Shown here in pieces: positions 22,716-33,714 of a stretch of 64,000 nt of DNA; positions within the stretch are counted from its first letter, which is position 1; the number at the start of each line of letters is the position of its first letter. The DNA is from Raphanus sativus. Lineage: Eukaryota; Streptophyta; Magnoliopsida; Brassicales; Brassicaceae. A program made the position numbers and the translations under genes. The stretch is taken from the NCBI RefSeq assembly GCF_000801105.2, contig NC_079516.1:26387043-26451042 (forward strand), given 5' to 3'. The notes beneath the pieces are model-generated. The model saw only the letters and a list, made by a program, of their open reading frames with translations, was not told the DNA's origin and did no database searches.

Positions 22716-24620
22716 CAGGAAGAAAAAGGAGACTCCCCTAAAGAGAGGGAGCCATCAGAAGCCAAAAGAGAGAAAGAGTTTGAGGTAGAGAGATTAATGT
22801 TGGCTGAAGAAAAAGTGCCAACATCAACAGAAGAAGAAGGGAGAGGAACATCAACAGAGGAAGAATGGACAGGAACATCAACAGGTAGAGATTTTGGTGG
22901 GGAGTACAAAAGGAGAGGGTGAGAACGGGATCGCTTAAGGGATGGTTTTGGATGAGGAGCAGGAAGGGCGACTATGAAGGGGAAGGGGGGAGGGACAAAA
23001 GGCGGGGAGTTCTCAAGAGAGTCAATAAGGGGGAGGAGGGGGTGAGGAGGGGAGGAGGGTGGAAGGGGGGAATAGGAGGATCAGAAGGAGGGTCAACAGA
23101 CATGGGATCAAAGGCGGGTGAAGGAGATGATGCAACAGGAGGTTCTGGGACAACAGGAGGTTCGGGGGTGACAGTAGGAGGAGGATCAGAGATGATAGTA
23201 GGTGGAGGGTCAGAGGAAGAGACAGAAGGTTTTGAATTTAAGTTATCTTTCTTGGCAGTTTGGGGATGGAGGGTTTTAGAGGAAGAGGCCTTTGGAGCAG
23301 GAGTTTGAGGAGGTAACTGCAGACAGTTTTTGGAGATGTGACCAAGCTCCTTGCAATGCGCACAGGTAGGAGGAAGCCAAGGATAAGTAACCATAACTTC
23401 GACTACTTCACCACTCTGCCTTGTGAATTCCACCACATCAGGAACAGGTTTCGTGAGGTCGACAGCCACTTTTACGTGAGAGATAGTGAGGCTAACAAGA
23501 TTCTTTGTAAAGTCGTCAGTCTCCTTAGGTTCCCCCACAAGACCTGCAACTAAACTCAAACCCTCATTGTGGCGAAGATCCAAAGGCACACCAATCAGAT
23601 GAGCCCATATCTGGATACAGTCTAGAGGAGGCGTTGCCGAAGAGTGGGCAGACGTCCATTGAGCTGTATGGAACATAGAGTCGCCAATGTACCATATACC
23701 TTTCTCCAAAATTTTTTTCTTCAAGTAGTCACTAGGGATACGGACAAGGAAAGATCGGGTGCGAGGATTGTTGTGGATCTCCACTCGATTGCCTTTACCC
23801 CACATATGATTCAAAACATTTTGAATCTGTTTGATAGGCGGGGGTCTGCCATTGAAGTAACAAGCAATGAAATCCTTGTGTAGTTCTGCACCCTTTTCAA
23901 AAACTGCATCAGGGATTAGAACCGTTGGTCTTCCTGAATCAGATATATTAATAGGAGCCAGTCTTTTTAGAGTTTTATCTTCTGACTTTCTGATTCTTTC
24001 CACCAATTTTTGAGCAGGGGGAATAGTAGGTTGACGTTGCAGGAGAGGCGGCATAGGACCATCCTGAACAGAGACAGGGATGTTTGAGCCTTCCTGAGCA
24101 GGAGCAAGGGCAGCAGGTTCAGCATCAGTTACAACAGGACTAGGAAAAGGATTAGTAGAGGCGGCAGGATCAGCTAAGGGTTCTTGGGGAGGAGGAGGGG
24201 GGACGGGGGGGAGAGGTCTGGAAGAGGTAAGAGAGCTTGAAGCTTTGTTAGTTCGGGTTGGGGAAGTATTTTTTGGTGATAAAATTCGGTACTGTTCATG
24301 AACAGTAGAAGTAGATCTAGGGTTTCTGGGATTGGGATTTGAAACACCAGAGAAAGAAGGAGAGGACTGTTGCAAAGCAGAGCCAGTTTGAGTGTTTGAA
24401 GCTTTAGAAGCAGGGCACAGATGAGATTGGCCCAGTTTAGATTGTTTCTGAGATTTGGGGGAGAGGTGGAAAGTGGGGGAAAGAGGGCAAGGGGGAAGGA
24501 TGAGGCAGGATTAGGAGGGTCTGGGGGGTCAGGGGGGTCAGGGATGGGCTTGATTCCAGTCGGAGGAGGCACCGGGAGCAAGGCGGAAGCGCGAGCTGCA
24601 GAGAGCCAGGGATTCTCCAT
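22715..24620 (-). pseudogene. LINE ORF1 (DUF4283-type RNA-binding protein with zinc knuckle), frameshifted
   Basis: Gag-like RNA-binding protein of plant L1 elements. ATG at 24620-24618 (MENPWLSAARASALLPVPPP), about 45 bases from the element 5' end. After a proline-rich stretch the frame changes near 24400-24500. The core at 24375-22972 has a DUF4283-like region (FNGRPPPIKQIQNVLNHMWG; RIPSDYLKKKILEKG; LDCIQIWAHLIGVPLDLR) and a knuckle, CAHCKELGHISKNC. A second frame change near 22920-22975 leads to a tail ending in TGA at 22717-22715. Long proline/serine tracts may explain the indels. Confidence 0.82.
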
Positions 24621-25358
24621 CAGAGCGTTTTTTTTTGTTACCAAAATATCGGTGCAGCTATTTTTTGATATGTTAAGCTTAGGTATTGTGACATATGTTA
24701 TTTTAAATTATATGTAATATATTACTTTATTTATAGATTTTAAAAAAATTTAAATATATAGTGATTTAAAACTTTTAAAATAATTTAAATAGGTTATCCA
24801 AACCCAAACAAAACCCGCAAAGATCCGAATCAAACTCAAACAAAAATTTAGAAACATCCTAATAGGACTGAAATCTTTGACCTCGAAAACTCGAAACGCA
24901 AACCGATCAGAACCAAACCCGTATGGATGTCTGAAAACCCATCCTTAGTCATTATTATATATCGTATAATTTTATCATATAATTAATCGTATTTTATATG
25001 TACCATCATATAAGTAATCATATAATTAATAGTATTTAATACGTATCATCATATAAATAATTACATATATTATATTTAAAAACTTAATATGAAATATAAA
25101 AACCATAGTTTGAGTTGGTATTTCAAATTGGGCTTTGTATTGTATTTTTCTTAAATATATTGACAACATTCTTTTATAATGGACTTAATAACTTAAGCCC
25201 ATTAATTTTTCTGTTTAATACTAATATCTTTGTTTCCAAACAAATTTTTTTTAAAAAAAAGACTACAGTCCATGTTTCCAAACACACTAAATTTTTTAAA
25301 AACTTTTATCCAAGTATCCAAACACACCAAAATTGTACTTCAGCTTTAATAAGATAGA

Positions 25359-26140
25359 TGGACTTCATATAATACATAAAACTAAAATGATCTAATATGA
25401 GTTTTGTTAAATAAATATATTTAGAGAAGAACATTTATAATAAAGAATATAAAAATAATATGTCTAAGGATATACATAAATAAGTTATATCAATTTAGAT
25501 AAACTTTATATAGAATAAAAACGACAGATTAGAGTATGAACGACAATTTAAAAACAATAGAAAGAAAGGTCAATACATATTTATCAGTATGTTAATATAA
25601 TATATAGAGATGCTAAATAAATTTACCAAATAAAAAGATAAATGAAATGTATAATTATTATATGTAACTTTTCTACAATATAAATTCAATAGTGTATTGA
25701 TAATTTTTATCATATATTTTATCTAGATTAATCATACATCATGATAGATAATTTTACTTTTTGGTTAATATGTATGATTAAAAAATATTACGCGAGTAAA
25801 AACATTTTCTTGTCAAACAAACAAAATTATATTACACATATTTTTTTTACTTCTTCACGTGTGTTTGTGTGTATACTTACACTTTATCTAAATTTTACGA
25901 GTAAAAAGTTTTCTTGTCAAACAAAATTATTATGGGTAAAAACTTCAAACGCGGATAAAAATATTAAACATCATAGGTTAATCATTTTTATAATTACAAA
26001 CTTAGTTGCTCAAAAAAAAATTACAAACTTAAAAGTGCCAGATTCAAGAATGACCCTTTCAAAATTGGTTTTTGCAGCTTCCAATTTAACATTAGTTTAG
26101 CTTTCCAATTTAACATTAGTTTAGTTTTCAACATTCAATT
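25359..26140. other. AT-rich spacer
   Basis: No gene or transposon end recognised. The stretch is strongly AT-rich, with a short direct repeat (TTCCAATTTAACATTAGTTTAG) near 26078-26125. Confidence 0.4.
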
Positions 26141-26822
26141 ATAATGATGATCTTCGCTATTGAAAAAGCGCTCAAGTACAAAGATGATGATTCTATTCGT
26201 TTGTACATCTGAAAGATGCATCCAAATATTTTATCCATATGTCTTATCGAGATGTTCTATCAGGGTGTTGTTCATTTATGGATTTCGTCTATGCATTTAG
26301 ATGAATCATATGAATGCAACTGTGATTGTTTTTTTTTCTTTTATTTAAACTTGAATCTGCATCGAGATGAAATTGTTATTAGAATGATTAAAATAGATTT
26401 GTTTTTACATTTTTACCAGAAAATTACATTTTTAAAGTTTGGGGAGAAAATGTGATATTTTTTTTACGGAAAGTGCATTTTTAATGATGATATTCACTAT
26501 TGACAAAGCGCTCAAACACAAAGATAATGGCTTTGTTCGTTTGCAGATTTGAAAGATGCATCCAGATAATCTAACTAGATGTTTTATCCAGATGCTACAT
26601 ATGGGTGTTGTTCGTTTATGTATTTTGTCTATGGATCTAGATTTATCATCTGAAAACAACTATGTTCATTTGTTTTTCTTTTATTTGAACTTGCTTCTGC
26701 ATGTTACTAAAATGACTAAAATAGATTTGTTTTCACAATTTTGGCAGAAAATTACATTTGTACAGTTTTGGCAGAAAATATGTATTTGTGGTTTCGACAA
26801 AAATGTATTTTTGGCGGAAAGT
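26141..26822 (+). repeat. 341-bp tandem duplication
   Basis: Two adjacent copies, 26141-26481 and 26482-26822 approximately. Each starts AATGATGAT(C/A)TTC(G/A)CTATTGA, runs through AAAGCGCTCAA, GAAAGATGCATCCA and AAAATAGATTTGTTTT, and ends with a GCGGAAAGTGCATTTTTA-like junction. The copies differ at many sites, so the duplication is not recent. Confidence 0.8.
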
Positions 26823-27640
26823 GCATTTTTATGATTTTGACGGAAAAATGAATTTTTACGGTTTTGGCCAAAGAATTCCTTTTTGCGGTTTTGACGGAAA
26901 AATGCCTTTTACGGTTTTGGCCAAAAGTGTGTTTTGTGGTTTTGACGAAAAGTGCATTCTAACGTTTTTGACGAAAAATGCGTTTTTACGTTTTTGAATG
27001 TGTTTTGCTATTTTGACGGAAAGTGCGTTTGAAGGTTTTGGGCGAAAAGTGAGTTTTTGCATTTTTGGCGGGAAAGTAAGTTTTGCAGTTTTGACGGAAA
27101 AAGCGTTCTGCAATTTTGGCAGAAAAAATCATTTTTAATATTTTGGCCAAAAGGTGAGTTTTTATGGTTTGGCGGGATAATGCGTTTTTAAAAGTTGTGA
27201 CGGAAAAATGTGTTTTCCCGTTTTGGCAGAAAAATGTGCTTTTACAGTTTGGCGGGAAATGCATTTTTTCCGTTTCGGCGGGAATATGTTTTTTTTCGTT
27301 TTGGTGAGAAAATGTGTTTTTGCGTTATAGTGGAAAATACTTCTTATCATTTTGGCAGGAAAATAATTTTTGCGGTTTTGCTGAAAAATACGTTTTTGCG
27401 GTTTTGGCGGGAAAATGTAATTTTACCCATTTTGGCGGTAATATTTATTTTTACAATTTTGTGGGAAAATGTGCTTTACGGTTTTGGCGAAAAATGTATT
27501 TTTATCGTTTTGACGAAAAAAATATTTTTGCTAATTTTGACGGAAAATTTTGTTTTTAGCGGTTTGGCGGAAAAATATGTTTTTTTACCGTTTTGGTGGA
27601 AATTTTTTTTAATGTTTTGACGGAAAAATGTGTGTTTTTG
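26740..27640 (+). repeat. Degenerate short tandem array with E2F consensus sites
   Basis: About 25-30 imperfect units built on CGGTTTTGGCGGAAAAATG followed by GTTTTTG. Four copies match the E2F core TTSSCGSS exactly as TTGGCGGG, at 27065-27072, 27169-27176, 27249-27256 and 27404-27411; many others are one base away (TTGACGGA, TTGGCGGA, TTGGCGAA). Open frames rich in Phe/Gly/Lys or Lys/Thr here reflect the repeat and are not genes. Confidence 0.75.
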
Positions 27641-27900
27641 ATTCTGACAGAATAATATATTTACAGAATTTTTATTTGAAAAGAATAATTTCATTTGTAA
27701 AAGTCCATTTATCACTTTATAGACTGAACTAGATACATCTTTACAGAGATGCACTATAAAAACTCACATTTATTTGGATGAGAATTTAAATTGAATTTTC
27801 AAAAATGTAATTGGATGATCCATCTAAATGTTTCATTATAATGGAATTAAAGGAACATTATATTCAACAAGATGGATCATTTAGGTGAGCAAACGACCAG

Positions 27901-28298
27901 CACCAATGTTGTTTGTTACGGCGATGGTAGAGAAACTTTCACCATAGAAACTTTTGTTTTAGAGGATAGTAACTAAACTCAGTTCATAGACCCACTTAAG
28001 AAGTACATCCTAGAATTATAAATCAGCCGCGCTAGAGGATTCATATTACGTTCCCCTTTCAAGCTATCATATTTTTTAAACAACCTGACAATTTACTTAT
28101 GGGTTTACAGAACAGATTTTGTGCTGTTTTTGGTTTTCAAAATTCATGTATCAATAAATGCCAGCGTATATGACGCGGGCGAGACACCCTGGTCCCTGGT
28201 ACATACATAAACACAAAGACATGCTTCACGTGGAACCATTTTTTTTATTACAATCCGAACTGTACTTAAGTGCACACCTCACATACACCAAACCATTA
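27901..28298. other. Spacer and LYM2 3' UTR
   Basis: No gene recognised. The right part should be the 3' UTR of the minus-strand LYM2 gene. Confidence 0.4.
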
Positions 28299-29891
28299 TT
28301 ACATCGCTAGAGAAGACATACAGATCAGAGCACACTGAATCAACATTACCACATAACTGAAACTTGAGCTCAACGTTGTTGAAGCATAGTTGCCAGGAGG
28401 TCCAGAACCACCAGAACCTGATTATCAGTGTAGCCAGGTTATCATTAGCTCATAAACCGCCATTACAACATGATAAAACGTGCATAAACCTGAATCAAAC
28501 AAACCTGAACAGGGATCTGGAGAAAGGGCTGTTAAGATTGTCTGGTTGGAGTAACCAGCATAGGCGCAAGAACGAGGACCGCAAGAGGTATTTGTCGTGT
28601 TACCTACAAACAAACTCTCTGCTCCTTCACATCGCGGAGACGGGCAAGTCTGCCAGGTCGACGAAGGCTTAAGCTGAGAGGCTTCACAGCTTAAACTGAT
28701 CACAAACACACAAAACTAAAACTATCAGAATCTATCAAATATACCAATCTTATTCTTATCATACAAACTCCAAAATTTTCCATCACTTACGTCCAATTAT
28801 TCGAAGCTTGACAAGAACACCTGATGCAATTATTTGCAGTGATGGAGTATGAGCTGTTAGGTAGAAGCATTTTGGCGTCCAACGAGTCGGCCCTCACTGA
28901 AGAGTTACAAGCTGTAATCAAAGTTACAAGTTTATTTCCTTCAAAAACTCTGAACCTCAATAATCATTTAGTACTAAAAAAATCAAACCCAACTAGATTT
29001 ATCGTAAAATTTCCAATTCCTTTATTACATCGAACCATCTCAACTACATCTGTCCAACCAAACTACTGAAGTCATTGACTTTTCAATGAAATTTTCATTC
29101 ATTGTATCTAAAACCAACCTAAATGGGTACGTTTAAGTCAAAAAGTCAAAAAGTCACAGACTTTTCTTTTCTTTTTTCTTTGTTTCAAATTCAAAGTCCT
29201 AAGAAAATTTAATTCTGTTTGTACCTCTGAGAGGTACGTTAAGAGGGTAATCAGCGAGGAGCTGAGCATCGCCAGAGATCCCATTGAGCTGAGCCAGCGT
29301 CGTGTTGTCAGTACCAAACTGAGCTGCGATCTCACCGAGGGAGCTTCCGGATTTGACCACGTGCGCATAGTGGACAACATCTTGACCGTTCAACTTATCG
29401 CAGCTACAAGGCAAAGGTATCCAAAACCTTTGACCCACATCGATTTCGCTTGCGTCGGGAATCCTGTTCAGGTCACTGATCCTCTGGTACTGAACCAACC
29501 CTCCGAAAATCTCAGATGCGATGAAGTAGAGCGTGTCTCCCTTCTTGACGGTGTAAACCGGAGTCCGGTTCGACACGCCGGTTCCGTTTGAGCACGAGCA
29601 AGGGATCGGGACGCGTACGACCTGGTTCGGGTTCACGCCCTGAGTGCGTTGGGTTGAGAGTGGGAGGTTGTTGGCTTCGAGGATCGAACGGAGCTTCTTG
29701 ACAGCGAAGAGGGTTTGGATATTGCCGTAGGTCGTGGCTTGCTTGCTTGAGTAACCGACGAGAGAGCGACACGTGGAGGGTGAGTCTCCTCGTTCGCTGC
29801 ATTTGAAAATTCCGGTCATTTGGGCGGAGAGAGTGAGGAGGAAGGAGAAGGCGATGAGAAGAAGGGGAAGGGTCAAACGGGAAGTTTCCAT
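28299..29891 (-). CDS. LYM2: LysM-domain GPI-anchored chitin-binding protein
   Basis: Plasma-membrane, outward-facing LysM protein; the Arabidopsis orthologue binds chitin and closes plasmodesmata in response to fungal chitin (family knowledge). ATG at 29891. Exons on the minus strand: 29891-29225, 28911-28791, 28695-28505 and 28417-28299, all GT-AG, totalling 365 residues and a TAA stop. Residues 1-24 are a signal peptide (TLPLLLIAFSFLLTLSA). LysM regions include YGNIQTLFAVKKLRSILEAN, YTVKKGDTLYFIASEIFGG and HVVKSGSSLGEIAAQFGT, joined by CSC-type cysteine pairs. Exons 2-3 add the cysteine-rich region (ITANNCIRCSCQASNNW; SCAYAGYSNQTI). Exon 4 gives GPPGNYASTTLSSSFS plus a hydrophobic end (YVVMLIQCALICMSSLAM), a typical GPI signal. 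Several N-glycosylation sequons are visible. Exons 2-4 are too short to stand out as open frames. Confidence 0.93.
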
Positions 29892-30630
29892 TTCTTTTGA
29901 TTGTTTGTTCTTGTCGCCGGGGAGTTCTCGGGTAATCTTTTGAGTTTTTTTTCCGGTTTGGTCTGAAAGGAATTAAAAAGAGGAGGAAGAGAGTTGACCG
30001 AGAAAAAGACTTTTGGAGTGTACTGTTGAGTTTAAGGGAAATAAATAAATAAATGAGAACACGGCAAGAAACAGAGTCTGCAGTTCACATTGTGCTTTGG
30101 TCCCTAATGGAAAATGTTGTCACTTATTTTATCACGCACTGACTTGTTGCCATTTATATCGCTTATATATTTTTTGAAAATAATTATCTATAAAATATTT
30201 TTATTAGTGTGTATTCAATTTAGAGTTTTAACTGATTTATATTGAAATGATAAATTTATTATTATTTGAATATTGATTTTAAAAATTTATTTAAAATTTA
30301 CTGATATTGAATTTGACATTTCATAAAATACTATAAAATTTATTATTATTGAAAATATGTTAGTTGTGAAATTTTAAAGTTTTCAAATGATTTTACAGTG
30401 TTTGGATGAAATTTCTTGATTAGAAAAAGTAAAATTTAAATTTCATGATTTTAAAATTAATATATTAAAATAGAAACATGACTTATTGATATAGGTGTGG
30501 TTTAATTATTTTAATAGTATTAATTAAAATATTTATTAATTATTTAAAAGAAATATAATAAAAAACACAAACATGATTAAAATAATAAATATAAAAATTA
30601 AACTTTTACAAAATATAAAACAAAAATAAA
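29892..30630. other. LYM2 5' flank and AT-rich DNA
   Basis: Holds the LYM2 promoter and 5' UTR near 29892-30060. From about 30150 it is very AT-rich and probably belongs to a decayed Helitron whose 3' end is at 30661. No gene seen. Confidence 0.4.
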
Positions 30631-30661
30631 CCCGTCATTTTAAAAGCGGGTCATAATCTAG
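30631..30661 (+). mobile_element. Helitron 3' terminus (decayed element to its left)
   Basis: CCCGTCATTTTAAAAGCGGG forms a weak hairpin followed by TCATAATCTAG and a T, matching the Brassicaceae Helitron 3' end. I could not find the partner 5' end, so only the terminus is called. Confidence 0.6.
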
Positions 30662-30729
30662 TATATACTTAAAGTTGGTTTTGATCTTTTCTTAGAGTAC
30701 CACCTTTTCAGGGTGAAAGAAGCAACTTA

Positions 30730-30883
30730 GAGCATGATTATTGCATAAATCCTTAGCAAAAGTCCTTAATACACATATATGTATATATTATATATGCGTA
30801 CATATATAATATATACATATACATATATATACATATATGTGTATTAATGACTTTTGCTAAGGATCTATGCAATAATCATGCTC
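30730..30883. mobile_element. Foldback MITE, PIF/Harbinger type (154 bp)
   Basis: Nearly the whole 154 bases is one inverted repeat: the left end GAGCATGATTATTGCATA is matched by the reverse complement of TATGCAATAATCATGCTC at the right, and the similarity continues inward through CTTAGCAAAAGTC. TTA trinucleotides flank it at 30727-30729 and 30884-30886, the target duplication expected of Harbinger/Tourist elements. The centre is alternating AT. A transcript would fold into a long hairpin. Confidence 0.88.
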
Positions 30884-31234
30884 TTAGGATACATGTCTAT
30901 ACTAATTTCCGTGAACCACTTTTCTTGATTTCTATTTGGATTCTTTATGTTTGGTTTAGATGACGAGGCCCGATCTCTTTTTTGAACAGAAAAGCCCTAA
31001 CTAACTTCTCTTCTTTGACGGTGGTCTCCCTTTTGGATTCCTCTCTAACGCTTTTCTTCGACATTGAAACTTATCATTACGATTTGCTATTAACTTTCTA
31101 ATTCCAACTTTTCCACTTGTACGTTGATTTTATTAACCCATTCGACCTTTCTTCTTCTTTACAAAGACAGCCTGCAAAAATGGTTCCATCCCATATATTT
31201 ACTACTGATCTGAAGTCCGGTCATTGTTCTCAGA

Positions 31235-31277
31235 CGGTAGTCACGTTTTTTTTTTTTTTTTTTTTCCGGTAGTAACG
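31235..31277 (-). repeat. Poly(T) tract between near-identical direct repeats
   Basis: CGGTAGTCACG at 31235-31245 and CGGTAGTAACG at 31267-31277 flank 20 Ts (31246-31265) and one C. It looks like a target duplication around a lone poly(A) tail on the minus strand, the extreme of 5' truncation in LINE or SINE insertion. Confidence 0.5.
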
Positions 31278-31279
31278 TT

Positions 31280-31925
31280 TCTTCTGCCTTTCTGGGTAGA
31301 TCGGAACGTGGAGTAGTGAGGGGGAGCTTATGGAAGTTGACACTCTTCTGCATGATGAGAAGGTTAGGCTCATATTTTCTTATTGATTACGCATTATCAT
31401 TTCCTATTCGTCAACATATACTTACAGAGGCGTTTCATGTTTTCACTCTTCAAAGTCCACTCTTCTGCAACCGTCTATCAATTTGCATCGACTTAACACT
31501 TTTACACACCTTCTGAAAGAGGGTGTCGCTCATGAGATCAGTGGTTTTGATGTTACAAGATTAACACCCACTGCTAGCTGTCAGATTCCCCGTTGTCATT
31601 CGCTTCAAAATTCTTACGAAGTTTGTTGAAATCACAACTCCTCCTGCTGCAATATCTCTTGAGCTCTTTAGGTTCCATGACTACGGACTGCTCATGCATT
31701 ACCAAATACTAACCATAGTTGCCAGGTGAATAAGTTCACTTTCATTAACTCAAAAAGTCTTAGATTTAGCATACAAAGTTTAACCAACTCAACCACTTGC
31801 TTCCTAGACGTCTTAAGGTTTGTTGGTGTGATCAAGTCTACCTTCAGTGACCATGAGCAGAGTACTCAGCCCATTATGGTTGACCCACAGGTTGACAGGT
31901 GCGAACCCTATTTCATTTAGACTGC
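31280..31925 (+). pseudogene. RPA1-like (Helitron-associated) gene fragment, decayed
   Basis: Short stretches in changing frames resemble plant replication protein A large-subunit-like genes often carried by Helitrons: LKEGVAHEISGFDVTRLTP near 31510, ITTPPAAISLELFRFHDYG near 31635 and VNKFTFINSKS followed by LDVLRFVGVI near 31725-31830. There are several frame breaks and no start. The link to the Helitron end at 30661 is a guess, and the family call is tentative. Confidence 0.4.
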
Positions 31926-33714
31926 TTTTTTTTCCTTTCCATCCTTTTGTTTTAAATCTGCATCTACACTTCAATACAACTCGACATTTGTGTGTCTGAG
32001 TGATTTGGCATATACTTTCCAGCTTAATCTTACTAATTTCAATTTCTACACGAGGCATCGGACCTTCACTCTGTCCCACATCTTTTATCGCCATCATTGT
32101 CCAGCTGCAGCGATGTTTTCATGGAATGTTTATTTTTCTCATAGTTTCCGCTCTTCCATATTAACATGAAAGTAACATGTTTAGATTGTTAAAGCAAACA
32201 AAAAAAATGTTTAGATTGCAATTGACATGGAGGTAACGACTACCTTGGAGATTGACAGTGTTGTTCGTTTGATCGCCGCAGTTTTCTGTGTTGGCGTCTG
32301 TGTCATGTTTATTTGGTTGTTGTTCGTTTCGCAGCAGCAAATGCTAACACCGATGCGTAGATTGATGTTCGTTTCGAAAAAGCTGGAAGTTGACACTGAC
32401 ACAGGAAGTTGATGCAACCGCTAACACTGAAAGCACATTTGTTGTTTGTTTGGCAGAAGCTTTAGTTATTTTTATTTTGTTCATATTTTATTTTTATAAA
32501 TTTGCAAAATTATATTTTAAATAAATAAAATGTAATTTAAATATATTTAAATCCATAAAAATAAATTTATTTTATGTGTAATAAATTTTTGGTAAAACAT
32601 ACAAATATAACAATATTTATAACAATATTTTTCTGATAAGCTAAATTAAAACAAAAATAATATATCAAAATATTTATCACAAAACAAAAATAAATAATAC
32701 ATCAAGTCTTAAATAAATCACATATAAATGATAATCAAAGTTATAAGCAAAGAAAAACCAAGTCATTAACTAAAAAAATTAATACAGCGAACGACTTCTG
32801 CCATATTCTTTTATGATGTTCTCACGCAAAGTTTCCATGGCTCAATCACCGGTCGACTCATATACAATATATTCCGGTTCTTATTTGGTTCCGGTTCTGA
32901 CTCGGATAGTTTGGATTATTCGGATAGTTCGAATAAAATATCGGTTATTTAGGATAAAATATCAAATATTTAGGATGATTTAGAAAAAAATTTAGATATT
33001 TTGAATTACTTTGGATATTTTGAATAAAATTATCCAGATACTTTCAGATAGTTTGGTAGTTCGGATATTTTATAATAATGTAGTTATCTTTAGATATTTT
33101 TGGATTCTTTTAAGAAAAAATTTAGTTATAAATATATATTTAGTTATGTTATATGTATATACAATTAATATTTTTATATATTTTGTACCCGTTCGGTTTC
33201 GGTTCGATTATTTCTGATATAGAAATATAGAACCATTTGAGTATTTGAAGGTTCTCGGTTCGGTTTTGGTTCTGATATTTTGGTTCGGTTCCGGTTCGAA
33301 TATTTTGGTTCGGTTCCGGTTTTTTTGCCAAGACCTAAAGCAAATAAAAAACTATCCATAACTTCATTTTCGGCTAATTAAACATTAAAAAAGCTTTTAA
33401 TGTTTCGAAAATTCAACTAATGATGATATTTTCATAATTAAATTGCAACAAAACCTCATCTTCTGCATATAAACCTTTTTTGTTCTTGACAACTTTTTAA
33501 TATTTCAAAATTCAATTTATGATGAATTTTTTATAATTAATTTGCAAAAACCCTTCATTATATTGGGTAAACATATTGTTATTTTCTTGATTATTGACTG
33601 AGCATGTGCTTCGATGATGGAAGAATCAAATTAAGAATGGATAACACAGTATATGATAAATCATAAAATAGTTTCTATTAAATTTTCTTCCATGTATATA
33701 AAAAAATTGTAGGC
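31926..33714. other. Non-genic region with GGTTCGG-type degenerate repeats
   Basis: No gene recognised. At about 32870-33060 and 33180-33330 there are clusters of GGTTCGGTTCCGG and CGGATATTTT words, a simple degenerate repeat widespread in Brassicaceae transposon remnants. The right end, up to 33714, holds the DUF241 gene's 3' flank. Confidence 0.45.
33390..33565 (+). repeat. About 98-bp imperfect tandem duplication
   Basis: TTTAATGTTTCGAAAATTCAA near 33397 through CAACAAAACCTCATC is repeated from 33494 as TTTTAATATTTCAAAATTCAA through CAAAAACCCTTCAT, with intervening GATGA and TAATTAA blocks also conserved. Confidence 0.6.

Larger units (their letters stand above)
18811..24664 (-). mobile_element. 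Near full-length L1-type LINE with 16-bp target duplication
   Basis: Minus-strand non-LTR retrotransposon of 5.85 kb. Its poly(A) tail appears as 20 Ts at 18811-18830. The direct repeat TTGATATGTTAAGCTT lies at 18795-18810 and 24665-24680, perfect over 16 bases, so both ends are defined and the copy is near full length. Two cistrons: ORF1 (DUF4283-like with zinc knuckle) and ORF2 (endonuclease, RT, zf-RVT). ORF1 and ORF2 overlap as TGATG at 22717-22713. One in-frame stop and a few frameshifts make it probably non-autonomous. Confidence 0.93.
18129..25358 (-). mobile_element. Non-autonomous Helitron (minus strand), interrupted by a LINE
   Basis: On the minus strand the 5' end at 25358 reads TCTATCTTATTAAAG after an A, close to the usual Brassicaceae Helitron start TCTATACTATTAAAG. 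The 3' end at 18129 reads CCCGCGCTTTCGAAGCACGG, then TCAAAATCTAG before a T, that is a hairpin plus CTAG. Without the LINE and its target duplication about 1.4 kb remains, with no helicase or Rep coding. The inside is AT-rich with CCGAA/CAAACC degenerate repeats near 18430-18560 and 24790-24950. The 3' end is clearer than the 5' end. Confidence 0.6.
26141..27900. mobile_element. Non-autonomous DNA transposon-like block with E2F-like sites
   Basis: Begins with two direct copies of a 341-base unit and continues into a 0.9-kb array of GGTTTTGGCGG-type words. Near the left, CGTTTG...GATGCATCC and near the right, GGATGATCC-like and CAAACG words in inverse orientation (GATGGATCATTTAGGTGAG, then CAAACGACC at about 27890) look like eroded terminal inverted repeats. 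There is no coding sequence. Non-autonomous TIR element is my best guess; the ends are approximate. Confidence 0.45.

Noticed and set aside
22919..24717. Plus-strand open frames rich in Gly/Arg/Glu opposite the LINE ORF1
   Set aside because: They are the antisense of the proline/serine-rich ORF1; the minus strand carries the zinc knuckle and DUF4283-like motifs.
26758..27754. Several Phe- or Lys-rich open frames on both strands, and the possibility of a CRISPR-like array
   Set aside because: They follow the short GGTTTTGGCGG repeat. The units are degenerate and contiguous without spacers, in a plant nuclear genome, so neither genes nor CRISPR.
33149..33359. Minus-strand frames with EPNQN/RTGTEP repeats
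   Set aside because: Translations of the degenerate GGTTCGG repeat, with no protein evidence.
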